Assembly: GCA_951813605.1 (NCBI GenBank) | Contig: OX638379.1 | Location: 4,352,062-4,416,061, forward strand | Reading direction: 5' to 3' | Source of the DNA: an uncultured Bryobacterales bacterium | Lineage (GTDB): Bacteria > Acidobacteriota > Terriglobia > Bryobacterales > UBA6623 | DNA: 64,000 bases | In this document: piece by piece, positions 14,360 through 22,280 of the stretch | How the letters are laid out: every line of letters starts with the position of its first letter | Numbering within the stretch: position 1 is the stretch's first letter | Made by a program: the position numbers and the translations under genes | Notes under the pieces: generated by a model | What the model saw: the letters and a program-made list of their open reading frames with translations, nothing else | What the model was told of the DNA's origin: nothing | Databases searched by the model: none

Positions 14360-15133
14360 CTACTGCCTCGCCGGGTCCAGGATGCGTGGCATGTCGGTTC
14401 GAGACGGCCTCCGAAATCGGGGGACGCTGCATTCACGGGCGTGCTGCAACCGCAGCTGCGACTCGCGCGCCGCGAAAAACTGGGTCCAGGAGATCCTCAA
14501 GGCCTCCACCTCGTTCTGAAACTCGACGACAAGAACGATGGAATCCCTCAGGCCGTTCAGGGCGAGCTGGTCGTTGCTGCTAGCGGTCTCGAAGTTGTCG
14601 GCGCCTCCCTGAAGTGCCGCGATCTGCGTTTTCTTGGACTCGATAATGTCGTCGAGAGCCCTGAGCTGCGATCCGGGCTCGGTCCCTTCCGCTCCCAGCG
14701 CTTCGACCAGTGCTTGCCGCCGGTTCGTCAGGTCGGCTTCTTCTGCACGCGCCCGACGCAGCTCCTCCATGATCCGCCGGCGCTGGCCACCCCGGTTGCG
14801 AAGATCGCTAGCGATCGCCCTTCGGTCGTCGCGGACTGCGGCCTCCCATTCGGCCAAGAACGCTCCCTCCTGGTCGAGGGCTTCGTTCCGCGACGACCTC
14901 GCGGCCTCGAGAAGCGGCAGCCACGTCCGTTCGCAAATCGCTCCGGACAATGCCTCGAGCTCCACGGCATCCAAGTCCGCGCGCGCGGTGGCGGCCGCGT
15001 CGGCGAGGAACGCTTCTCCGGCGGCACCGGCCGGATGGCGCTGCTCTACTGGGTACGCGGGCGTGGCTAGCATGAGTAGCGGCAAGAGCATCGCGGCCGC
15101 CGCGCGAATCCCGTTCGGTATTGTGGCGATCAT
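14360..15133 (-). CDS. Exported coiled-coil protein of unknown function (operon gene 1)
   Basis: 257 residues. Signal peptide IRAAAAMLLPLLMLATPAYP; the mature part contains AEWEAAVRDDRRAIASDLRN, RRRIMEELRRARAEEADLTN and LRALDDIIESKKTQIAALQG, all coiled-coil-like, and ends in a basic segment with RECSVPRFRRPSR. A good ribosome site (GGAGGACC) precedes the ATG. It opens a leftward operon of five genes with gaps or overlaps of under 10 bp. Its first ~41 codons and 116 bp upstream are duplicated at 11357-11595. Function unknown. Confidence 0.6.
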   Translation of the reverse strand: MIATIPNGIRAAAAMLLPLLMLATPAYPVEQRHPAGAAGEAFLADAAATARADLDAVELEALSGAICERTWLPLLEAARSSRNEALDQEGAFLAEWEAAVRDDRRAIASDLRNRGGQRRRIMEELRRARAEEADLTNRRQALVEALGAEGTEPGSQLRALDDIIESKKTQIAALQGGADNFETASSNDQLALNGLRDSIVLVVEFQNEVEALRISWTQFFAARESQLRLQHARECSVPRFRRPSRTDMPRILDPARQ

Positions 15134-15249
15134 CGTTTGGTCCTCCGTTTGCTGGTGAGCCGGGTGACCGGTGGCCTTCCGCCTCGCGAGTTCAGCTTGA
15201 CCCGAGCCCAGCGGCTTGTCCAGGGAACGGCCGGCGAACGGTCGGGGAA
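15011..15249. repeat. 239-bp direct repeat, copy 2 (parent copy)
   Basis: The source of the copy at 11357-11595. It holds the upstream region, ribosome site and signal-peptide codons of operon gene 1. Sequence similarity stops exactly after GTCGGGGAA on the upstream side in both copies. The next ~230 bp (15250-15477) hold no gene that I can recognise. Confidence 0.9.
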
Positions 15250-15477
15250 GGATATAGTTGTGTCAAGAGAATTCTGCAAATTCGGTCTTGGTTTTCGTGA
15301 TTAAGGGGGCTTCAGCATCGTAGCTACGGCGATTCGCTTGCGTAGAGCCGTGGTCGCGTCTGGAGAGCCATCGGCGGAGGGGTGCCCGGCTCCGTCTGCA
15401 GGCTGGCGATGGCGGACCGCGTCAGCAGGATTCATCGGGGATGCCTGGAAACGTCCGGCCGGGCGGGCCGGGCGCGC

Positions 15478-15546
15478 TCAGGCCGCCTGGCGCAGGGCCT
15501 GCTTGCGGTGCTCCCGCCAGTACTCCATGTTGAGGTAGCGGCTGTC
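15478..15546 (-). pseudogene. C-terminal fragment of an unidentified (probably transposase) gene
   Basis: Reading out of the 41-bp repeat on the minus strand gives DSRYLNMEYWREHRKQALRQ then AA and a stop at 15478. Only the last ~22 codons exist. The composition is that of a transposase tail and it lies among IS debris, but I cannot name the family. Confidence 0.35.
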
Positions 15547-15587
15547 TGGAGTTACTCGGCTTTGGTGGACAGTTAGGGCTGCGGCAG
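15547..15587. repeat. Diverged, inverted third copy of the border repeat
   Basis: Matches 37 of 41 bases to the reverse complement of the 47-bp repeats at 415 and 8334 (shared core GGCTTTGGTGGACAGTTA). Again both sides are truncated genes: an unidentified fragment on the left and an IS110 transposase fragment on the right. Confidence 0.75.
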
Positions 15588-15965
15588 ATCGAGGGCCAGA
15601 GCGAGGCGCTCGACCGCGCCATGGCCGACCTGCTGGGCAGCGAACCGGCCCTGGAGCGCAAGGTGCGCATTTTGCAGTCGATTCCCGGCGTGTCCAGCGT
15701 CACCGCCGCCGGCCTGCTGGCCACGGTGCCCGAACTGGCCGACCTGCAGCCCAAGGCCCTCAGCAGCCTCGCGGGGCTGGCACCCGTCACGCGCCAGTCC
15801 GGCACGTGGCAGGGCCGCAGCTTCATCCAGGGCGGACGCTGGCGCTTGCGGCGGCTGCTGTACATGCCGGCCCTGGTGGCGTCGCGCCACAATCCCCAGC
15901 TGGCCGCCGCGCTGCTGCGCGAGGACCGCGCATGGTCGCCGCTGAGTCCGCCTGTGGCGGCCTGA
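15579..15965 (+). pseudogene. IS110-family transposase, C-terminal fragment
   Basis: The frame enters from the repeat as LRQIEGQSEALDRAMADLLG and continues with KVRILQSIPGVSSVTAAGLL, LADLQPKALSSLAGLAPVTR, GKWQGR-like GTWQGRSFIQGGRWRLRRLLYMPAL (in segments). This is the Transposase_20 domain with its PGVS..TA and GLAP motifs and the conserved Ser region of IS110 enzymes. The N-terminal DEDD domain is gone. The stretch 15966-16100 probably holds the rest of the old element's 3' end. Confidence 0.75.
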
Positions 15966-16099
15966 GCTGGGACCGCCCCGCCTGCTGGTCTGCAGACGAT
16001 CGGTGCAGCGCCAGCGTGACCAACGCCGCTACGTGCCTCACGCTCCGCGGAAACCCGTGTCCCTCGCAGCTCAGCACCTCCCCGCTGTTCACCCCAAAT

Positions 16100-16306
16100 T
16101 GACAAATGGATACTCATCGCTGTAACCGCCGAAAAACATTCCCACCACCCTTCACAAAACGGTAGGGAGTCCTGCCACTGCCGTGCCTCTGCAATCTCAC
16201 CGGTCCACGAAAAGGTCGTGTCTCCACCGCGGACGATTTGCGGGCCCTGGACGGCGGACGCTGCAACCCAGCAAGCAGCAGCCGCGCCGGTAAATCCAAT
16301 TCTCAT
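16100..16306 (-). pseudogene. Possible truncated gene for a small exported protein
   Basis: From ATG 16306 the minus strand encodes a signal-peptide-like RIGFTGAAAACWVAASAVQG. A short Trp-rich chain follows (FSWTGEIAEARQWQDSLPFC, EGWWECFSAVTAM) and then runs into IS110 debris without a natural stop. No family is recognised and the start has only a weak ribosome site, so this is a tentative call. Confidence 0.3.
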
Positions 16307-16504
16307 TGACATTCTTTCATCCCGATGGCAACCGGTGACCGTGCGGATTAGACCCGGAGATCGCGGCGAACAGGATCTAACCCGTTATCCAAAACGGCTT
16401 CCGACTCGTGCCGTACGCAGGATCTCGAGCATCTCTTGCTGGGTATTCCTTGTCTGAGAGAACCGCGCGGATCTTTGGAACCGAGCAGCCGGCGCGGGAC
16501 CTGT

Positions 16505-19084
16505 CTATCGAGGAAGACCGCGGGCCTCCCGAGCGTCGCCAGGCGGAAGTGACTTTCTTAGCGTGCGCATCACGTCTCGATACTCCTGATCCCGAGCCAA
16601 GTTGGTGATCTCGTCGGGGTCCTTGGAGTGATCGTACAGTTCCTCGCTGCCATCTTTGTACCGGATGTACCGCCAGCGATTCGAACGCACTGCGTGATTG
16701 CCCCGCAGGTAAGTCATCGAAACGGTGCGCTCGCGCTTCGGGTGTCCTAGGAGAGGCACGAGGCTTTCTCCTTGCAGATCGTTCTTTTGGGGAAGGCCGG
16801 CCAGCTCCACGAGGGTCGGGTACACGTCCAACAGAGACGCGGGCGTCTCGACCACTGTGCCGGGATCGGTGGTCCCCGGAGCAACGAGCACGAGCGGCAC
16901 GCGAGTCGCTTTCTCCCACAACGCAAACTTCTCCCAGTGGCTCTTCTCGCCTAAGTGGTAGCCGTGGTCGGACCAAAGCACAATGATCGTCGAGCGGGCA
17001 TGCTGCGAACGTGCGAGCGCGTCCACAAGCCTGCCGAGCTGGTGGTCGGCGAACGTGCAGCTGGCTAGATACGAGCGCACCGCTTCGCGCCAGGTGCCGG
17101 GACGCTTCGCGTCAGCTTCCAAGATGGCGCGCATGAAATGCTCCTTTTGCTTCAGCAGGGCGCGCCCGCCGCTGGGGACGTCGTGAAGATCGCCGTCTGG
17201 GGCCCGCGGCATCGCTACATGCGCCTCGGGGTAGTCCGCGAAATACTTCGGCGGGACGTGAAAGGGCATGTGCGGCCGGAACAGCCCTATCGCCAGGAAG
17301 AACGGCTGGCCATGGCGGCGGGAGAGGAATTCAACTCCGTAATCGACCGAGCGCGCGTCGGGGGTCACGGACTCGTCGAGCGGCCACTGGCCCCAATCGA
17401 AGTTCAGGCTCCGCACGGCGTGGATTCCGTTGAACTTCCGCGCAGGCATCGGGTCGAGCTGCATCTTCTCGAAGCGGTGGAATGACTCGTCGTCGTGAAA
17501 CGCGCTGTTGTCATGGTGATGGAAGATCTTGCCTGCGCCCTCGACTCGGTATCCGTGATTCATGAAGTAGCGTGGCAGTGTGACCGCATCGGGAAGGGCT
17601 CGCCGCCAGTCGGACCGGTTGCCGTAGACGCCGGTAGTCGTCGGGCGCAGCCCAGTTAGCAGGGCGACTCGTGAAGGGTTGCAGGCGGGGGACGCCGTGT
17701 ACGCCCGCTCGAACAGTGCGCCGCGACGGGCGAGTCTCCTGAAGTTCGGCATTCTTACCGGCGAATCCTGCTCCAGCACCCAGTCATTCAAGTCGTCTAC
17801 AGCGACGAATAGGACGTTGGGCTTGCTTGCTGTCGCTGGACCGGCTTGCGGCGCCCGCGCAGCTGCACGAACGCTCGAGGTCGGCTCCTTGCCAGCGAAT
17901 TCGGTCCGGGCGTCCAGTTCCTCGAGCTTGAATCGGACGCTGACGATATAGGGCTCTTCGCCAGCCGCCCAATGCCCGTAGGTCGTGGTAACGAACGTTC
18001 CGTCGGGCAGAAGTTCCACGCCGGGGTAGGCCGTGTCGGCCCCCTTGTGGTTGTCCATCAGCCTCACGCGGTACTGGCCTTGACGACCTTCGACGATGTC
18101 CTCGTAGGTGCCCACCCAGCCGACCCAGTCGCCCTGAGTAGGACTGATGTGCGTGCGGTCGCGGAAGCTGATGAAAAGACGGCCGTCCGGAGCGTACTTA
18201 GCGGTGTGCCGATCGCCGGTTAGCGCTCCCGGCAGTTCCCGCGGCTCGCTCCATGTCTTGCCTTCGTCGTCGGAAAAGATCGCAAATGAGTTGAGCTTGC
18301 GGCTGTTCTCACGCAGCAGAACGGCGATCTGCTTGCCGTCCGGAGAGCGCAAGAGTCCAGGCTCGCAGAGGTGCGCGACGGGATGCTTGGCGATGACCTC
18401 GGGCTGGGACCAAGTCAATCCGCCATCGGAAGAGACGACCTTGTAGACCTCGAACCGCTTTCCCTCCGGATGCTCGGGAGGATTGCGAAGCCAGCGGCCG
18501 TCATCGTGGAACAGGGCCATGTAGGTTCCGTCTTGGAGCTCGGCCATGGACCCCATGGCGACTATGCCGCCGTAGCTCGGCCCGGGCGTGGTGATCGGAC
18601 GCAGGGGCGACCAGGTCTCTCCCTCGTCTTCCGAGTAGGCGACGCGAATTCCGCCCGCCTTGCCGGAAAACATCAAGATGCGCGGGACGCCTTGTGGATC
18701 GATCAACCGGAACAGCGTCGGCACCTCCATCGAAGTCGCCCAGTTCGCGGGGGTGTCCAGCCGGTCCGTCCACGTCAGGCCGCCGTCAAAGCTCTTCTTG
18801 TAAACGATGGCCCCTCTGCCATGCCCTTTGGGATAGGTGATCAAGATGGTCTTGTTGTCCGGAAGAAGCAGCGTCGAGGGGTGTCCGAGGTACTCTCCCG
18901 GCTCGCGGTCGACGGTCACTTGGCGGTGGGTTTCCTGGGAAATGTCAACAGTGGGGATGGAGTATCCACGAGGATGGTCGGCCCGTATAACGGTTGCGAA
19001 AAGTGCGAGAGTCGCCGCTGCGCCGAGCGCAGGTCCCGCCCAGCGGCGCAGCAGCTCCGAGAACAGGGATCGAAGGCTAGTCAT
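16505..19084 (-). CDS. Exported sialidase-like / sulfatase fusion protein
   Basis: 859 residues from ATG 19084, followed by a signal or anchor segment (ALGAAATLALFATVIRA). Residues ~50-400 are a BNR/sialidase-type beta-propeller with four Asp-box-like repeats (SFDGGLTW 98-105, SEDEGETWS 151-159, SSDGGLTWS 218-226, SDDEGKTWS 271-279). From ~421 an iduronate-2-sulfatase-like domain begins (PNVLFVAVDDLNDW). It has the formylglycine signature CNPSR starting at C468, and later GYRVEGAGKIFHH and LWSDHGYHLGEKSHWEKF. The two domains are normally separate proteins; here one periplasmic or secreted enzyme may remove a terminal sugar and a sulfate from the same glycan. The gene follows a Gfo/Idh/MocA gene by 48 bp and is probably co-transcribed. 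The fGly-generating enzyme is not in the window. Confidence 0.85.
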   Translation of the reverse strand: MTSLRSLFSELLRRWAGPALGAAATLALFATVIRADHPRGYSIPTVDISQETHRQVTVDREPGEYLGHPSTLLLPDNKTILITYPKGHGRGAIVYKKSFDGGLTWTDRLDTPANWATSMEVPTLFRLIDPQGVPRILMFSGKAGGIRVAYSEDEGETWSPLRPITTPGPSYGGIVAMGSMAELQDGTYMALFHDDGRWLRNPPEHPEGKRFEVYKVVSSDGGLTWSQPEVIAKHPVAHLCEPGLLRSPDGKQIAVLLRENSRKLNSFAIFSDDEGKTWSEPRELPGALTGDRHTAKYAPDGRLFISFRDRTHISPTQGDWVGWVGTYEDIVEGRQGQYRVRLMDNHKGADTAYPGVELLPDGTFVTTTYGHWAAGEEPYIVSVRFKLEELDARTEFAGKEPTSSVRAAARAPQAGPATASKPNVLFVAVDDLNDWVLEQDSPVRMPNFRRLARRGALFERAYTASPACNPSRVALLTGLRPTTTGVYGNRSDWRRALPDAVTLPRYFMNHGYRVEGAGKIFHHHDNSAFHDDESFHRFEKMQLDPMPARKFNGIHAVRSLNFDWGQWPLDESVTPDARSVDYGVEFLSRRHGQPFFLAIGLFRPHMPFHVPPKYFADYPEAHVAMPRAPDGDLHDVPSGGRALLKQKEHFMRAILEADAKRPGTWREAVRSYLASCTFADHQLGRLVDALARSQHARSTIIVLWSDHGYHLGEKSHWEKFALWEKATRVPLVLVAPGTTDPGTVVETPASLLDVYPTLVELAGLPQKNDLQGESLVPLLGHPKRERTVSMTYLRGNHAVRSNRWRYIRYKDGSEELYDHSKDPDEITNLARDQEYRDVMRTLRKSLPPGDAREARGLPR

Positions 19085-19132
19085 CGCGCTCCCAATGATA
19101 GGACCTCTGCTAAGCGGTTGACACGGTGGCAT

Positions 19133-20158
19133 TCAGAGCCGCACCGCACAGCCTGAATCGGCGGACCGGTAAACGGCGTCGACGACTGCAAGCGTCTTCA
19201 GATAGTCTTCGCCGGTGCTCTCGAAGCCATCTTCGCTGAGCAGGCAGTCCACAAAATGCCGTTGCACTCCGTAGACGCAGTCGCCCGCGAAATTGCGGTT
19301 CTCCCGTTCGTACTCGACCAGTCGCGCGACTTCCCCAAGCGGCTTGATCCGCATAGAGGAGTCCGCCTCCATTACCAGGTGGCCTCCGGTCGCGTCCAGC
19401 CTCAATTCCCCGAACGTGTACCTAGGTGTGTCGGTCTCGGGCTCGTTGAAGCGGTTGGCATCCAGGGTTGCTGTCGCTCCGCCGTCGAACGAGAACAAGA
19501 TCTGCCCGGCGTCCTCGCCCCGGATTACGGGGTTCAGGCGGCGCAACTTGGCATAGACCTCCACGATTTCGCCGAGCAGGTAGCGGAAGGTGTCGATGAA
19601 GTGAACAGCAGTTTCGTAAACCAGCAACCTAGGGTAGTCGCGAAAGAACGGCTGCCTTGCCAGATAGGCATCGTCTCCCCATCCGTCCCCAGTCCGCATC
19701 CGGAAATACAGATGCGTGGCCTGCCCGATCCCGCCACCCTGCACGATTCTCTTGATCTCGCGGTACCAAGGCTGCCAGCGGAAGTTCTCATGGACCATGA
19801 AACGCACTCCGGCATCCCGGGCGCCTTCGACAATCCGCGCGCTTTCTTCCAAAGTCGGGGCGAGGGGCTTCTGGCAGATAATCGAAACACCGTGTTTGGC
19901 GGCGTGCGCGCAGATCTCGGAGTGGGTCTCCGGCGGAGTGATGATGTCGACGAAATCCGGTCGCTCTCGCTCGATCATCTCGCGCCAGTCGGCGTAGAAC
20001 CGGGGAATCCCGTACTCGGCCATCTTGAGCCGCGCCTTGGACTCCGTCCGGTTGGAGATTGCTGCCAGATCGACCTCCGGGATGCGGTTCCAAGCCTCGT
20101 ACTGGAAGCCGGAAAAGTAACCGGCTCCGATCGCCACGCACTTGAAGTGTCGTCTCAT
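19133..20158 (-). CDS. Gfo/Idh/MocA family NAD(P)-dependent oxidoreductase
   Basis: 341 residues. The N-terminal Rossmann strand (CVAIGAGYFSGFQYEAW) has the GxGxx(G/S) pattern. DFVDIITPPETHSEICAHAA and IICQKPLAPTLEES contain the family's conserved E/CQKP motif (usually EKP; here CQKP), where the Lys helps catalysis. The C-terminal alpha/beta domain has the substrate-side YETAVHFIDTFRYLLGE with the conserved His. Members oxidise or reduce sugars and sugar derivatives in the cytoplasm. Its placement ahead of the sialidase-sulfatase suggests use on the sugar released by that enzyme (inference). Confidence 0.88.
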   Translation of the reverse strand: MRRHFKCVAIGAGYFSGFQYEAWNRIPEVDLAAISNRTESKARLKMAEYGIPRFYADWREMIERERPDFVDIITPPETHSEICAHAAKHGVSIICQKPLAPTLEESARIVEGARDAGVRFMVHENFRWQPWYREIKRIVQGGGIGQATHLYFRMRTGDGWGDDAYLARQPFFRDYPRLLVYETAVHFIDTFRYLLGEIVEVYAKLRRLNPVIRGEDAGQILFSFDGGATATLDANRFNEPETDTPRYTFGELRLDATGGHLVMEADSSMRIKPLGEVARLVEYERENRNFAGDCVYGVQRHFVDCLLSEDGFESTGEDYLKTLAVVDAVYRSADSGCAVRL

Positions 20159-20530
20159 GATGCCAATCTACACGGCTCGTGACTTGCAGCGGGTCTGCCT
20201 AGCGACAGCCATCGCGCATCTGACCGATGTGAGCCGACAGCCCTTGCGGAAGATTGGGAGCCACAGATTGGATTCCCAGCAGCAATCGTCACGGCTCCGG
20301 GTCTAGGCTCGCCCTCCACCTGATGCCAGCAGTTGTGGCCGAGCAACGGGGCGAACCGCTCTTCATGATCCGCATAGTCCACGGACGGCTTGATCCATGG
20401 CAGAGCAGCCGCCCGGAATCCCCGCCGGACCCTAGCCCGGATTTCTCACGAGGGGTAGGGTATAAGGCCGTGTCTTGTGGTATAATCGGTTTATTATGAA
20501 CAACTTACCACGTAGCAGAACGACGGCCTT
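20159..20530. other. Intergenic region with probable left end of the IS1380-type element
   Basis: No gene is seen in 20159-20430. From ~20433 the sequence CTAGCCCGGATTTCTCACGA looks like an IS1380-type terminal repeat. The 80 bp that follow contain TATAATCGG and the start region of the transposase, so they probably carry its promoter. Confidence 0.4.
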
Positions 20531-21950
20531 ATGACGACAGAGTGTAGCACAGCACGCTTGGAGTTCGCAGGCTTGCGAAGGCAGCGTGTAGTCGGGCGGT
20601 TTGACGGCGGGGAACTGGGGTCGGATGGCGGCGGGCTGCTGCTGCGCGAGCTGGCGCTGCGGACGGGGCTGTTCCGGCGGTTGAGTGCGTGTTTCCGGGA
20701 TCACCGCGACCCGCGACGGACGCAGCATGCGCTGGAAGTGCTGCTGGCAGCGCGCGTGCTGGGGCTGGCGCTGGGCTATGAGGATTTGAACGATCACGAC
20801 ACGTTGCGCCAGAGCAGGCTGTGGTCATTGCTGTGCGGGGCGGCGGGCCGCGGGCGGCGCCGGGCGAGCTGGGCGAGCTGGCCGCCGGGCAAGAGCACGC
20901 TGAACCGCCTGGAGCTGACGGGGGCGGCGCTGGGCCCCGGGGAACGCTGCAAGAAGATCGTGGCCGACACGGCGCGGCTGGACGCCCTGCTGGCGGACCT
21001 GTTCCTGGACTGGCACGGCGCGCAGCCGGAGCGCATCGTGCTGGACGTGGACGCGACGGATGACCCGCTGCATGGCCGGCAGGAAGGCCGCTTCTTCCAT
21101 GGGTACTGCCGCAGCTACTGTTACTTGCCGCTGTACATCTTCTGCGGCCAGCAGCTGCTGGGGGCGCGCCTGCGGACGGCGGACCGCGACGCGGCGGAGG
21201 GCACGGTGCAGGAGCTGGAACGCATCGCGGGGCGCATCCGGGAGCGCTGGCCGGGGGTGGAGATCCGGCTGCGCGGGGACAGCGGGTTCTGCCGCGAGGA
21301 ATTGCTGGCCTGGTGCGAGGCGCAGGGAGTGGAGCATGTGCTGGGAATCGCGCAGAATGCGCGCTTGAAGCGGAGCCTGGCCCCGGCGATGGAGCGCGCC
21401 CGGCAGGCATGCGAGCGGACGGGGCAGGCGGCGCGGGTGTTCCAGGACTTCCGCTACCGGACGCTGGACAGCTGGAGCCGCGAGCGGCGCCTGATCGGCA
21501 AGGCAGAGCATTTGCCGCGGGGGGCCAGCCCGCGTTTCGTGGTGACGTCGCTGGGGGCCGGGCGGATGGCGGCGCGCACGCTGTACGAGCAGGTGTACTG
21601 CGCGCGGGGCGACATGGAGAACCGCATCAAGGAACAGCAGCTGGCGCTGTTCGCGGATCGCACCTCGGCGCACACCATGCGGGCCAACCAGCTGCGCCTG
21701 TATTTCGCCTCGTTCGCTTATGCGCTGCTGGAGTTGCTGCGGCGCCGGGGCCTGCGGGGCACGCGGCTGGCGCGGGCGCAATGCGGCACGATCCGCCTGA
21801 AGCTGCTCAAGATCGGCGTGCGGATCCGGGTCAGCGTGCGGGCCGTGCGGCTGTCGTTTGACGAGGGCTTCCCGGAAGCGGGCCTCTTCGGGCAGGTGCT
21901 GGCCCGTCTCCAGAGCCTGCCCCTGCGCTGCTAGCCGCGGCACTCCAGCC
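20433..21950 (+). mobile_element. IS1380-family insertion sequence
   Basis: Built around the intact transposase at 20531-21934. The left end is inferred from the CTAGCCCGGATTTCTCAC motif at ~20433. I could not find a matching inverted repeat on the right within ~200 bp of the transposase stop, so the right border is approximate and may be lost. No target duplication was identified. Confidence 0.55.
20531..21934 (+). CDS. IS1380-family DDE transposase
   Basis: 467 residues, a full-length size for IS1380 transposases (usually 430-500). The DDE core is visible: IVLDVDATDDPLHGRQEGRF (first Asp), IRLRGDSGFCREELLAWCE (second Asp) and YCARGDMENRIKEQQLALFA (Glu). The N-terminus has GGELGSDGGGLLLRELALR and ALGYEDLNDHDTLRQ, both typical. 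The gene is very GC-rich and lies between the oxidoreductase and the DUF2339 gene. It appears intact, unlike the other IS remnants in the window, so it may be a recent arrival. Confidence 0.9.
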   Translation: MTTECSTARLEFAGLRRQRVVGRFDGGELGSDGGGLLLRELALRTGLFRRLSACFRDHRDPRRTQHALEVLLAARVLGLALGYEDLNDHDTLRQSRLWSLLCGAAGRGRRRASWASWPPGKSTLNRLELTGAALGPGERCKKIVADTARLDALLADLFLDWHGAQPERIVLDVDATDDPLHGRQEGRFFHGYCRSYCYLPLYIFCGQQLLGARLRTADRDAAEGTVQELERIAGRIRERWPGVEIRLRGDSGFCREELLAWCEAQGVEHVLGIAQNARLKRSLAPAMERARQACERTGQAARVFQDFRYRTLDSWSRERRLIGKAEHLPRGASPRFVVTSLGAGRMAARTLYEQVYCARGDMENRIKEQQLALFADRTSAHTMRANQLRLYFASFAYALLELLRRRGLRGTRLARAQCGTIRLKLLKIGVRIRVSVRAVRLSFDEGFPEAGLFGQVLARLQSLPLRC

Positions 21951-22280
21951 ATCGTCTCGAGCCCCGTCGGAGGTCAGCGGGACCACTGCGTCGGCAGGCC
22001 GGGAGGCAAGACAAAACGGACCCCGGCAACCGCGGATCTGGCGACCCTTGCCCGGCCTCTGCCCGGATCCAGCACGCCACGCAACATTGCCAGGCTATCC
22101 AACCACCCCAAATGGACAAAACGCCTCCAAATCTAAAACTCTTGAGAAGGTCGGGCTAGTGCGCTTTTCCTCCTTGTCAGCGAGCAACCCGAGATCTCGG
22201 CCATTTCTCCGGGCCACGTCTCCGAATATGGGTTGTGGCACTGAGGGAGCGTATCGATCGGGGCCCACTAGGAGCACGTA
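21935..22280. other. Intergenic region, 346 bp, no gene seen
   Basis: It contains the region downstream of the transposase and the 5' region of the DUF2339 gene. TAGGAGCACGTA just before 22281 gives a good Shine-Dalgarno sequence for the TTG start. I see no terminator hairpin with a T run. Confidence 0.5.

Noticed and set aside
16377..16504. Possible C-terminal gene fragment downstream of the sialidase-sulfatase (QEMLEILRTARVG)
   Set aside because: It is too short, has no start, and no family can be recognised; it may be chance.
22060..22130. Possible right end of the IS1380 element (GCCCGGATCC near 22064)
   Set aside because: It is in the same orientation as the left end rather than inverted, and the match is too short.
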